Shown here one piece after another: positions 33,053 to 41,058 of a stretch of DNA of 64,000 bases. Position 1 is the first letter of the stretch. Each line of letters opens with the position of its first letter. Both the position numbers and the translations under genes were made by a program. The DNA is from Massilia sp. NR 4-1 (GTDB lineage Bacteria > Pseudomonadota > Gammaproteobacteria > Burkholderiales > Burkholderiaceae_D): NCBI RefSeq assembly GCF_001191005.1, contig NZ_CP012201.1:1178001-1242000 (forward strand). Direction: 5' to 3'. Under the pieces are notes generated by a model that worked only from the letters and a program-made list of their open reading frames with translations, made no database searches and was not told where the DNA came from.

Positions 33053-33858
33053 GGATGGCCTTCGCCGTTGAGCGCCGCAAGGGCGTGCCGCACCACGCCC
33101 AGATCGCTATGCGGCTCCTGGCCATCCTCCAGGAACCAGGCGGCGGACAGGCCGCTGAACGCGATCGTCCATTGCAGTAAGCGGCGCCGGGGCAAGCCGG
33201 ATGCCTGCACCACGATATCGAGCTGGCGGTAGAAACGTTCCGCATCGGGCGTGGTGGGCAGGTCGGGATTGCACAGTACATGCACATAGTCGAAGGCGCG
33301 TTCGCCGAGCAGGCGCTTGGGATCGATGGCCAGCCAGCCGCGCTCTTCGAAGTCAAGCACATTGCGGTGGTGGACATCGCCATGCAAGGGCACAATCTCG
33401 CGCTGGGTCGCCAGCAGCCCGTGTGCCGTGGCCAGGCACTGCGCATACACGCCGCCATACTGGCCAGCCGCCGCCTCCAGCGAGCCGAACCAGTTCGACA
33501 GCGGAATCAGTTTCGGCAGCGGGACCGTGCGCGGCGCATGCAGGCGCGCGACGGCGGCACAGATGATGCGGGTGGCCTCGTCGTCACGGCCGGCCAGCGC
33601 CATGTCCAGCAAATCCTGCTTGCCCTGGGCGCGCTCCAGCAGCAGGGCGTCGCCGTCGTGGGCATACACCTGGGCCGCGCCCTCGCCATTCCACCAATTC
33701 ATCAACAGGCCGCCGAAGCGCTCCTCCGTTGCGGTCGCCACCTTCAGCATGGCCACGCGGCCGTCGGCGCAGCGCACCGGCAGCAGGCGGCTGCTGTGGG
33801 TACTGAGCAAACCGCCATCGGGCGTCAGCTGCCATTGGGTCAGATAAGGTTCGAACAT
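33049..33858 (-). CDS. Aminoglycoside/hydroxyurea phosphotransferase family kinase, APH(6)-like
   Basis: A 269-residue kinase-fold protein of the APH(6)/hydroxyurea-kinase family. It has VAMLKVATATEER with the ATP-binding Lys, a WWNGEGAAQVYAHDGDALLLERA hinge, the catalytic loop LHGDVHHRNVLDF (HGDxxxxN) and the metal-binding WLAIDPKRLLGERAFD. Family members phosphorylate streptomycin at O-6 or hydroxyurea; many chromosomal copies have no tested substrate. It is the first gene of a two-gene unit with the Sat-like GNAT (ATGA overlap). It is divergent from a WYL regulator 77 bases away that may control the pair. Confidence 0.88.
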   Translation of the reverse strand: MFEPYLTQWQLTPDGGLLSTHSSRLLPVRCADGRVAMLKVATATEERFGGLLMNWWNGEGAAQVYAHDGDALLLERAQGKQDLLDMALAGRDDEATRIICAAVARLHAPRTVPLPKLIPLSNWFGSLEAAAGQYGGVYAQCLATAHGLLATQREIVPLHGDVHHRNVLDFEERGWLAIDPKRLLGERAFDYVHVLCNPDLPTTPDAERFYRQLDIVVQASGLPRRRLLQWTIAFSGLSAAWFLEDGQEPHSDLGVVRHALAALNGEGHP

Positions 33859-33935
33859 GGGCGCATGGTAGCAGAGAAGCGCGGCGCGGTTTAATGAGGG
33901 CGGAAAATGACCTCTTAGGCTGCTACCTTCGCCTT

Positions 33936-34913
33936 ATGTACCATCCAACCACCCGTGTTTTGGCAGTCCTGGAACTGCTGCAGGCCCATGGACGCATGAG
34001 CGGCGCGGAACTCGCGCGCATCCTGCAAGTGGACGGGCGCACGCTGCGCCGCTACATTGTGATGCTGGAGGATATGGGCATCCCGATCACGGCCGACCGT
34101 GGCCGCCACGGCGGCTACGCGCTGATGGCCGGCTTTAAGCTGCCGCCCATGATGTTCACCGACGACGAGGCGCTGGCCCTCTCGCTTGGCCTGCTGGCCG
34201 CGCGCAGCCTCGGCCTGGCCGAAGCCGCGCCGGCCGTCGCCAGCGCCCAGGCCAAGCTCGAACGCATCATGCCGGACAGCCTGAAATGGCGGGGCGGCGC
34301 CATCGACGACACCGTGCGCCTCGACCTGCGCTGCGGCACGGCGCCGCCGACCAATGCCGCCCTTGGCGTGCTGAGCGCCGCCGCCCAGGTCAGCCAGCGC
34401 GTGCATCTGCGCTATCTGGCGCCCGCGCTGCTGGCGCCGGAAGGAGCGGCCAGGCCGGCGCGCGAAACCGGGCGCGATTTCGATCCGTATGGCCTGGCTT
34501 ACTATATGGGCTTCTGGTACACGGTGGGGTTCTGCCATCTGCGCGGCGGTCTGCGCACCTTCCGGCTCGACCGCATCAGCGAGGTGCGTCCTCTGGTGGC
34601 GGCCTTCCAGCGTCCCGCCGGCTTCGACGCGCTGGAACACCTGCGCCATTCGATCGCCACGCTGCCGCGTAAATTCGCCGCCACCGTCCTGCTCCAGACC
34701 GACCTGGAAAGCGCGCGCGCCACGTTGATGGAGTATATGGGCCTGTTGGAACAGACGGCGGACGGCATCCTGCTGCATAGCCAGACCGACGAACTGGCTT
34801 GGCTGGCGCGTCAGCTGGCCAGTCTTCCATTTGCCTTCCGGGTTGTCAGTCCGTCTGAACTGGGCGAGGAAGTGCGGCGCCATGCGCGGCGCCTGCTGCA
34901 AGGCGAAAGCTAG
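33936..34913 (+). CDS. Helix-turn-helix WYL-domain transcriptional regulator (YafY-like)
   Basis: A 325-residue regulator with an HTH_11 domain at residues 1-60 (MYHPTTRVLAVLELLQAHGR, LARILQVDGRTLRRYIVMLE), a WYL domain at about 125-210 (DFDPYGLAYYMGFWYTVGFCH, FRLDRISEV) and a C-terminal WCX extension. WYL domains bind ligands or nucleic acid and control DNA binding. The chosen ATG starts the family alignment; the frame is open to 33894. It is divergent from the APH/GNAT pair. GGTAGCA (33,867-33,873) and TGCTACC (33,921-33,927) flank the gap as a wide inverted repeat and could be part of an operator. Confidence 0.92.
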   Translation: MYHPTTRVLAVLELLQAHGRMSGAELARILQVDGRTLRRYIVMLEDMGIPITADRGRHGGYALMAGFKLPPMMFTDDEALALSLGLLAARSLGLAEAAPAVASAQAKLERIMPDSLKWRGGAIDDTVRLDLRCGTAPPTNAALGVLSAAAQVSQRVHLRYLAPALLAPEGAARPARETGRDFDPYGLAYYMGFWYTVGFCHLRGGLRTFRLDRISEVRPLVAAFQRPAGFDALEHLRHSIATLPRKFAATVLLQTDLESARATLMEYMGLLEQTADGILLHSQTDELAWLARQLASLPFAFRVVSPSELGEEVRRHARRLLQGES

Positions 34914-35191
34914 CGCGCATCGGGATTGTGCTCGGGATCGAAGTCCGCATCGTCCGGCAGTTCGAATTCGCCGCGCTGGAAGGCTTGCAGGATTTCTTCG
35001 GCCGCCTGCGCATCCTTTTCCAGCACCAGCAAGCGCGCGCCGCCGATGGCTGGCGCCAGCAGCAGGTTGGCCTGCATATGCTGGTCGTCCGTCACGACCG
35101 CCGCGATGCCGGCGGCGGCCAGGCAGCCGCGCATCACATGCGCATCGGTCGGGATCATGAAGCGTGCAAGAATGCGGTAATCGTCGTCCAT
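34910..35191 (-). CDS. DUF2007 family small protein
   Basis: A 93-residue protein with the DUF2007 ('putative signal-transducing protein') layout. It reads RILARFMIPTDAHVMRGCLAAAGIAAVVTDD, then GGARLLVLEKDAQAAEEILQAF, then an acidic tail. The fold is ferredoxin-like; a signalling or PII-like role has been suggested for the family but is unproven. GGAG stands seven bases before the ATG at 35191, so I prefer it over the ATG at 35203. The gene ends with a four-base tail-to-tail overlap with the WYL regulator. Confidence 0.85.
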   Translation of the reverse strand: MDDDYRILARFMIPTDAHVMRGCLAAAGIAAVVTDDQHMQANLLLAPAIGGARLLVLEKDAQAAEEILQAFQRGEFELPDDADFDPEHNPDAR

Positions 35192-35266
35192 CGTGTTCTC
35201 CATGGCTGGCAAGGTTGCTTCAGTATCGCTAGAATGCAGGCGTTCTGCCTCACAGTATAAGGAAAT

Positions 35267-36034
35267 ATGGTTCAGAAATCCCTCGCCGCGGCCCTGCTGG
35301 CTGGCAGCATGCTCTTCGCGGGCATCGCAGGCGCAGCCTGCTCGCAACACTATGTTCAAGGACGCAGTCCCGAAATCACCAACCCCAAACTGGGCAAGGC
35401 CACGCAGGAATTGTGCTACCGCGCGTTCGGCGTGATGCACAGCGGCCTGACGCGCACTCCCCTGTGGTCGGCCGAATACCTGACCGCCCAGAATATCGAA
35501 GCGGCGCAAGACCTCTCGCGCGAAAACAGCTTCCACCCCGAGGACGAGCTGCCGCGCGGCCAGCGCGCCGAACTCTCCGACTACGCGCGCAGCGGCTTCG
35601 ATCGCGGCCACATGGCCCCCAACGGCGATATGCCGGACCGCCGCAGCCAGCACGAAAGCTTCTCGCTGGCGAATATGGTGCCGCAAGACCCCGACAACAA
35701 CCGCCATATCTGGGCCGGCATCGAGCAGGCCGTGCGCAAGATGGCGAAGAAAGAAGGCGATCTGTATGTGATCAGCGGCCCGGCCTTCATCGGCGGCGAC
35801 CTGCGCAAGGTCGGCAATGTGCTGGTGCCGAGCCATTTGTACAAGGTGATTTACAGCCCGCGCCAGCGTGCCGGCGGCGCCTGGTTCGTCGCCAACGAAG
35901 CCGATGCGCGTCCGCAAACCATGACGGTGGCGGAGCTGGAAAGTAAAATCGGCATCAACCTGCTGCCCTCGCTGACGCCGCAGCAAAAGCAGGTGATGCT
36001 GCGCCTGCCGAAGTCGGGCAAGAACAAACGCTAA
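35267..36034 (+). CDS. Secreted DNA/RNA non-specific endonuclease (NUC family)
   Basis: A 255-residue protein with a signal peptide (cleavage near AGA-ACSQ). It has the NUC active-site motif DRGHMAPNGD with the catalytic His near residue 115, followed by SFSLANMVPQDPDNNRHIWAGIE, which carries the metal-binding Asn. It should cleave DNA and RNA in the periplasm or outside the cell, with Mg. Two Cys in the N-terminal part may pair. AAGGA lies before the ATG. The small gene at 36047 follows by 12 bases and is probably co-transcribed. Confidence 0.94.
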   Translation: MVQKSLAAALLAGSMLFAGIAGAACSQHYVQGRSPEITNPKLGKATQELCYRAFGVMHSGLTRTPLWSAEYLTAQNIEAAQDLSRENSFHPEDELPRGQRAELSDYARSGFDRGHMAPNGDMPDRRSQHESFSLANMVPQDPDNNRHIWAGIEQAVRKMAKKEGDLYVISGPAFIGGDLRKVGNVLVPSHLYKVIYSPRQRAGGAWFVANEADARPQTMTVAELESKIGINLLPSLTPQQKQVMLRLPKSGKNKR

Positions 36035-36046
36035 CAGGAGAAGGCC

Positions 36047-36298
36047 ATGAGCAAGAAATTCATCCCCTACGCCAACGAAGCCGACGTCCTCCACATCGGC
36101 GGTCTGACGGTCGAAAACCGCCTCGACCGCATCAGCTTCAGCGGCGACATCGACCTGACCCAGGACCAGGCTGGCCTGGAGCACGCCCGCGAGCTGTACA
36201 AGCTGCTGGGAGACGTGCTGGCCAAACTCGAAGCGCAAAGCCTGCCGGCCAAGCTGCCGCCGCCAAAGGTGAACAAGGTAGCCAATCCCTTCGAATAG
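36047..36298 (+). CDS. Small protein of unknown function, downstream of the nuclease
   Basis: An 83-residue protein with no signal peptide and no motif that I recognise. It begins MSKKFIPYANEADVLHIGG, has a strand-rich first half (LTVENRLDRISFSGDIDLT) and an amphipathic helix (LEHARELYKLLGDVLAKLEAQ), then a Pro/Lys tail. AGGAG is correctly placed before the ATG and the gene starts 12 bases after the nuclease stop. It could be an inhibitor of the nuclease or an unrelated small helix protein; the sequence alone does not decide. Confidence 0.75.
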   Translation: MSKKFIPYANEADVLHIGGLTVENRLDRISFSGDIDLTQDQAGLEHARELYKLLGDVLAKLEAQSLPAKLPPPKVNKVANPFE

Positions 36299-36311
36299 GC
36301 CGGCTCTGGCC

Positions 36312-37421
36312 TCATGAGGCCAGCGGCGTGAAGCCGTCGGCGCTCCAGGCTTCGCTGCCGGCCCCGTGGTGGACGAAGAACAGGCCGTGCGGATCGTATT
36401 GCCGCTTGACGGCGGCGAGCCGCGCGTAATTGCTGCCCCAGTAGGCATCTTGCCAGTCGGGCTGGAAGAAGTCGCTTTCCGAGACATACGCGCCGCCATC
36501 GGGGGCCAGGCGTTTCAGCTCGGCCATGGCCTGGCCGACCCTTTGCGCGTCGGCGCGCGCCTCGGCCGCATTGGGCGTCCGCCCCGGCATGCCCGGATAC
36601 GCGGGGGCGCCGCCGCCGGCGACGATGGCCAGCGCAAAGGCGCCCAGCATGTTGGGATTGGCGGCGGTGTCGCGGCAGGCCGCCAGCGTGGCTGGTGATG
36701 CGCCGACCATGCCCTTATTGAAATGCAGCTGCACGCCCCAGTGGCGGCTGGCCGCGAACAGGGCGCCGGCCAGCGTGGACAACGCATTCTCGTCCAATAG
36801 CTGCCGCGGCAGCCAGAGCGACTGGTAGCTGTGGATATGCCAGCCCGCTTCCTCCTTGTCGCCTGCCCACACCACATGGTCGGGCGAGGCGCCAGGGCGC
36901 TCGTCGTTCTGCAGCACGCCCGGCAGGTGGCGCCGGAAATAATCCGCATCCCAGAAATGGCGCGCCGGCAGCGCGAATACCCGCAGCGCTTCGCTGAAGC
37001 GGCAGTCCTGGCGCGCTTGCACCCACTGCACAAAAGGCGCCCACAGCGTTCGGCTTGCTCCTTGCTCAAACTCTGGAACACCATCGAGATCTGCAGGGTG
37101 TTGTTGCCTTCGAAGACCAGCTTTTCGCCCCAGTTCGGGTTGCACAGGCTGGCGCCATAAAAGCGCAGCGTCGCCGTGACCAGTTCGCGGTAGGCCGCGT
37201 CCGAGCCGGCCTGCACCTTGCCGAACACGGCGCCGAAGACGGCCGGCAGGGCATGGGTGCGCAGCGTGACCCGGGTAAGCACGCCCAGGCTGCCGCCGCC
37301 AGCCCGGCATGCCGGGACGCACGCGTGCCTGCAAGGCCGGACCGGCGGCGGCCCGGGCGGGCCAGGCCGCTGCCAGCAGCGGCAGCGAGAGCGAGGCTTT
37401 GAGTAAATGCCGTCTTTTCAT
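36312..37421 (-). pseudogene. FAD-linked oxidase (berberine-bridge type), internally deleted and frameshifted
   Basis: The intact N-terminus MKRRHLLKASLSLPLLAAAWP (twin-Arg-like signal) leads to RVRPGMPGW. The sequence then jumps, in another frame, to GGGSLGVLTRVTLRTH, which in full-length relatives lies about 200 residues later. The missing part is the FAD-binding region. The second frame continues to FQSLSKEQAERC near 37,048. A one-base loss there returns to the first frame as LWAPFVQWVQARQDC, and the C-terminal BBE domain (VSESDFFQPDWQDAYWGSNYARL, FFVHHG) is complete. So one deletion (near 37,300) and one frameshift destroy the gene. It marks the left edge of the gap before the polyketide operon. 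Confidence 0.85.
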
Positions 37422-37786
37422 GAAGCTTCCTTCAAAAGCTATTAAGCGGAGTTCCAGGCTAACGCGGCGGATGGCGCGCGGCCAGCGCTTTGGGGCGAAG
37501 CGGAGCGGGGCGAATGGGAGGGCGCAAGCCGTATTCCCGGTTTCTTACTTGCTAATTGGGAGTGTTGTTTTGTTAATGAACTTTATGCAATTTTCTTATG
37601 CAATGCACGTGCGCTAACTTGTTTGTGGTAACCTTTTTTCAATAGTTCAACGTTGTTCACTAATAGCCGCTAGTGAATTGGAAGGCGCTGGGGCGGCGAT
37701 TATAAGGCAGTAGCAGCTGTAACTGATGGATGTCCGATTCTTAAGTAATGCTCTTCAGAAAGATTATATAATCATTAGGAGGCGCA
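37422..37786. other. Gene-free 365-base leader in front of the polyketide operon
   Basis: No gene is visible. From about 37,540 the base composition becomes markedly AT-rich (runs such as TTGTTTTGTTAATG). This is unlike the flanking genes and suggests a control region or acquired DNA boundary. It contains the inverted repeat listed separately and GGAGG before the GTG at 37787. Confidence 0.7.
37656..37677. promoter_or_regulatory. Inverted repeat upstream of the polyketide operon, candidate operator
   Basis: TTCACTA and TAGTGAA are perfect 7-base arms separated by eight bases, with a 22-base total span typical of a site for a dimeric helix-turn-helix protein. It lies 110-131 bases before the first operon gene, in the AT-rich leader. 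No regulator gene lies in the operon within the window. Confidence 0.5.
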
Positions 37787-38581
37787 GTGAGTCTTAGTAA
37801 TCCTTGGATCCAGATTTTTAAGCCGCAAAGTAATGCTGCGCTAAATTTAATTTGCTTTCCGTTTGCCGGGGGCGGCACGCAAAGTTTCAGTAAATGGCCG
37901 GAATATCTGCCGGACGAAATCGAGGTGCGGGCGATCCGCCTGCCGGGCCGTGAAACGCGGCTGCGCGAACCAGCCATCGCCGATGTGCAGGCGCTGATCG
38001 ATGCCATGCTGCAAGCGCCCGGCGTCCGCTCCTGCTTCGACAAACCCTTCGTCCTGTTCGGCCACAGCATGGGCGCCCTGATCGCCTTCGAGCTGGCGCG
38101 CCGCCTGCAAGCCGAAGGCCAGGACAATCTGCAAGGCTTGCTGGTGTCGGGACGCGTGGCGCCCCAGTGCAAGCCGCCGCGCGAGCCGATCCACGCCTTG
38201 GCGCCCGAGGACTTCGTCCGCGAGCTGCGCCGCCTGGGCGGAACGCCGGACGAGGTGCTCAACGATCCCGACCTGATGGCCCTCATCCTGCCCATGCTGA
38301 GAGGCGATTTTTCCGTCAACGAAAACTATGCCTACCGGCCGCAACCCCGGCTGGCCTGCGATATCGTCGCCTTCGGCGGCCTGCAGGACAGCGAAACCAC
38401 GCGTGCCAGCGTCGATGCCTGGCGCGAAGTGGGGGATGGTGGCTTCAGCCTGCGCATGGTGCCCGGTGACCACTTCTTCATCCAGTCGGCGCAAGCGCTG
38501 TTCCTGCGCTTGCTGGCGATCGAGCTGTACGGCAGCTTAAGCCGCTTGCCGGACACCGAGCAACTCGCCGTTCCGCTTTAA
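37787..38581 (+). CDS. Type II thioesterase of the polyketide operon
   Basis: A 264-residue alpha/beta hydrolase of the GrsT/RifR type. It has LICFPFAGGGTQSFSKWP at the start, the nucleophile GHSMG with Ser94, and the catalytic His229 in VPGDHFFI. Such proteins work free in the cytoplasm and clear stalled or wrong acyl groups from carrier-protein arms, keeping a megasynthase active. The GTG start follows AGGAGG by four bases. It is the first gene of the operon; the dehydrogenase gene follows after 91 bases. A TATAAT sits at 37,767, but it is too close to the ribosome-binding site to be the promoter. Confidence 0.92.
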   Translation: MSLSNPWIQIFKPQSNAALNLICFPFAGGGTQSFSKWPEYLPDEIEVRAIRLPGRETRLREPAIADVQALIDAMLQAPGVRSCFDKPFVLFGHSMGALIAFELARRLQAEGQDNLQGLLVSGRVAPQCKPPREPIHALAPEDFVRELRRLGGTPDEVLNDPDLMALILPMLRGDFSVNENYAYRPQPRLACDIVAFGGLQDSETTRASVDAWREVGDGGFSLRMVPGDHFFIQSAQALFLRLLAIELYGSLSRLPDTEQLAVPL

Positions 38582-38672
38582 GTCCTTTATTGCCCAGAAC
38601 ACTTGACCAGCCGGTCAAGGGGGCAGTGTTTTTGCCTAAAAAGACAATTTCGCCATTCCAAGGAGGGTGAGC

Positions 38673-39527
38673 ATGCACGATTTACGGGTAATCGGCGTCA
38701 TCGGCGCCGGCGTCATGGGGCGCGGCCTGGCCCAGGATCTGGCCCAGCACGGCTATGCCGTACTGCTGACCGACCGCAGCGACGAGATACTGGAGGAGGC
38801 CAAACGCGCCGTGCGCCACAGCCTGCGCGCGCAGATGCTGCAGCAGGGCGGCGGTAAGCGCGAGGGGAGTGATGCCATCATGGCAAGAATCGCCACCTCC
38901 ACCCAGCTGGAAGTGTTGAGCGACGCCGACTTCGTGATCGAAAACGTGACGGAAAAATGGGAGATCAAAAAGACCATTTACCCGGTGATCGACCGCGTCT
39001 GCCCGGAGCGCACGGTATTCGCCGCGAATACCTCGGCCATTTCGATCACCCGCCTGGCCTCGCTGACCAAGCGGCCTGAACGCGTGCTCGGCATGCACTT
39101 CATGAATCCGGTGCCGATGAAGAAAACCGTGGAAATGATACGCGGCTACCACACGGCCGAGCAGACCATCGCCACCGCCAAGCAGTTGCTGCAGGGCTTC
39201 GGCAAGGAAGCCGTGGTGGTGGCCGATGCCCCCGGGTTTGTCTCCAACCGCGTGCTGATGCTGACGATTAATGAGGCGGCCTTTCTGGTGCAAGACCGGG
39301 TGGCGGCGCCGGAAGACGTCGACAAGATATTCCGCGAATGTTTTGGCCACACCATGGGACCGCTCGCCACCGCCGATTTAATCGGGCTCGACACCATCTT
39401 ATATTCGATCGAAGTTTTATACGACAGTTTTAACGACGATAAATACCGGCCTTGTCCGCTGCTTAAAAAAATGGTCGATGCCGGCCTGCATGGCCGGAAA
39501 AATGGAAAAGGCTTTTTCAATTATTAA
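38673..39527 (+). CDS. fkbK-like: 3-hydroxyacyl-CoA dehydrogenase family enzyme for the extender unit, FkbK-like
   Basis: A 284-residue NAD-dependent dehydrogenase of the 3-hydroxybutyryl-CoA family. It has the Rossmann motif GAGVMGRG at residues 11-18, the substrate region IENVTEKWEIKK, the catalytic His in LGMHFMNPVPMKKTVE, and DAPGFVSNRVLMLTINEA. In the Fkb set this enzyme oxidises the C-3 hydroxyl of glyceryl-ACP, the second step toward hydroxymalonyl-ACP. AAGGAGG stands five bases before the ATG at 38673; the GTG at 38667 is too near. ACP, dehydrogenase and FkbH genes follow, so the role is well supported by context. Confidence 0.92.
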   Translation: MHDLRVIGVIGAGVMGRGLAQDLAQHGYAVLLTDRSDEILEEAKRAVRHSLRAQMLQQGGGKREGSDAIMARIATSTQLEVLSDADFVIENVTEKWEIKKTIYPVIDRVCPERTVFAANTSAISITRLASLTKRPERVLGMHFMNPVPMKKTVEMIRGYHTAEQTIATAKQLLQGFGKEAVVVADAPGFVSNRVLMLTINEAAFLVQDRVAAPEDVDKIFRECFGHTMGPLATADLIGLDTILYSIEVLYDSFNDDKYRPCPLLKKMVDAGLHGRKNGKGFFNY

Positions 39528-39553
39528 AACCATTCACGCAAAGGAGAGTCAGC

Positions 39554-39802
39554 ATGGGTGATATGAAAAACACTATTCGTGAATTTTTTGCGCGTTTCTT
39601 CCAGATCGAAGGTTTGGCGGATAACGACGATATATTCGCGGGCGGTTATGTCAATTCCCTTTTTGCCATGCAATTAATTGCATGGCTGGAAAAAGATTGC
39701 GGTTTGCAGATCGATGACGAGGATTTGCAGATTGCCAATTTCAATTCCGTCGATTCGATCAGCGCCTTTATCGAACGCAAACGTTCGGTGGCGACCGTCT
39801 AA
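39554..39802 (+). CDS. fkbJ-like: Stand-alone acyl carrier protein for the extender unit, FkbJ-like
   Basis: An 82-residue carrier protein. The phosphopantetheine Ser35 lies in GGYVNSLFAMQLI, the variant seen in carriers dedicated to glycerate-derived extenders rather than the DSL of ordinary ACPs. The glyceryl group from FkbH is held here while FkbK and FkbI oxidise it, and the resulting hydroxymalonyl-ACP is offered directly to an AT domain. AAGGAG precedes the ATG. It lies 26 bases after the FkbK-like gene and 20 bases before the acyl-CoA dehydrogenase gene, so the genes are tightly linked. Confidence 0.93.
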   Translation: MGDMKNTIREFFARFFQIEGLADNDDIFAGGYVNSLFAMQLIAWLEKDCGLQIDDEDLQIANFNSVDSISAFIERKRSVATV

Positions 39803-39822
39803 GCGCGGCCGAAAGGGATGCG

Positions 39823-41019
39823 ATGGATGCGAAAACACGCTTGATGCACAAGCAGGCGGAGTTCCGGCGCTTTGCGCTGGAGCACGTGGCGCCGTATGCC
39901 GCCGTGCACGACCGGACCGAGGCGATTTCCGGACACACCGTGCCCAGCCTGGCGCAGCACGGCTATCTGGCGCCGTTCCTGCCGCCGCAGTGGCAGGGCG
40001 CCGGCATGGACATGCTGACGCTGGGCGCGCTGCACGAGGAAATCGGGCGCGCCTGTTCCGCGGTGCGCAGCCTGCTCACCGTGCATGGCATGGCGGCGCA
40101 CGCGATCCTGCGCTGGGGCAGCGCGGAGCAGCGCGAGCGCTGGCTGGCCGCGCTGGCCGCGGGCCGCGTGCTGGGCGCCCTGGCCGTGAGCGAGCCGAAC
40201 GCGGGCAGCGATATCGGCGGCGTGGAGACCGAGGCGCGGCCGGCGGGCGAGGGCTTCGTGCTGAATGGCCGCAAGAAGTGGATCACCTGCGGCCAGCTGG
40301 CCGGCGTCTTCATCGTGCTGGCCCACAGCGAGGGCAAACCGGTGGCTTTTGCCGTCGACCGCGCCAGCCCGGGTTTGCGCGTGGAAGCGTTGCAGGGCGT
40401 GACCGGCACGCGCGGTTCGATGCTGGCCTTGCTGAGTTTCGAAGACTGCTTCGTGCACCGCCGCGAGATGCTGGGACGGCCCGGCTTCGGCAATGTGGTG
40501 GCGCTGTCGGCCCTGGGCTTTGGCCGCTATTCGGTGGCCTGCGGTTCGGTCGGCATCGCCCAGGCTTGCCTGGACGCCAGCCTGGCCTATGCCGATAAGA
40601 CCGTGCGTTTCGGCGCTGCGCTGCGCGAGCACCAGCTGATCCAGCAGATGATCACGGACATGGTCACCGATATCGCGGCGGCGCGCCTGCTATGCCAGTC
40701 GGCCGGCGCCATGATCGACGACAAGGATGCGCGCGAAATCCAGCACACCTTCATCGCCAAGTACTACGCCTCGACCGCCGCCATGCGCGCCGCCAACAAC
40801 GCGGTGCAGATCCACGGCGCCAACGGCTGCAGCTCGGATTATCCGGTCGAACGCTATATGCGGGACGCCAAGGTGATGGAGATCATCGAGGGCAGCACGC
40901 AGATCCAGCAGACCACGATCGCTGGACTGGAGTTTCAGGAATTCGAACGGCGCCGCCGCGCCGCGCCGGCCGCCGCAGCGCCGGCCGCGCCGAGCGACGC
41001 CGGCCTGGCCTGCTTGTAA
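39823..41019 (+). CDS. fkbI-like: Acyl-CoA dehydrogenase family enzyme for the extender unit, FkbI-like
   Basis: A 398-residue flavoprotein with the three-part acyl-CoA dehydrogenase fold. Residues to about 120 are helical (YLAPFLPPQWQGAGMDMLTLG), the middle beta domain has ALAVSEPNAGSDIGG and KKWITCG, and the C-terminal helices carry VQIHGANGCSSDYPVERYMRDAKVMEIIEGSTQIQQ. In the Fkb pathway it oxidises the ACP-bound intermediate to the hydroxymalonyl (carboxyl) level. The C-terminal tail is Ala-rich and probably disordered. AAAGGGA lies before the ATG. It is inside the operon, 39 bases before the FkbH gene. Confidence 0.92.
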   Translation: MDAKTRLMHKQAEFRRFALEHVAPYAAVHDRTEAISGHTVPSLAQHGYLAPFLPPQWQGAGMDMLTLGALHEEIGRACSAVRSLLTVHGMAAHAILRWGSAEQRERWLAALAAGRVLGALAVSEPNAGSDIGGVETEARPAGEGFVLNGRKKWITCGQLAGVFIVLAHSEGKPVAFAVDRASPGLRVEALQGVTGTRGSMLALLSFEDCFVHRREMLGRPGFGNVVALSALGFGRYSVACGSVGIAQACLDASLAYADKTVRFGAALREHQLIQQMITDMVTDIAAARLLCQSAGAMIDDKDAREIQHTFIAKYYASTAAMRAANNAVQIHGANGCSSDYPVERYMRDAKVMEIIEGSTQIQQTTIAGLEFQEFERRRRAAPAAAAPAAPSDAGLACL

Positions 41020-41058
41020 CGGCGCGGGCTTTTGACGACAGCTATCTGGAGAATGATC

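Noticed and set aside
37767..37772. A perfect TATAAT before the thioesterase gene
   Set aside because: It ends only about five bases before the AGGAGG site, so the transcript would start in or after the ribosome-binding site. No -35 is seen at the right distance.
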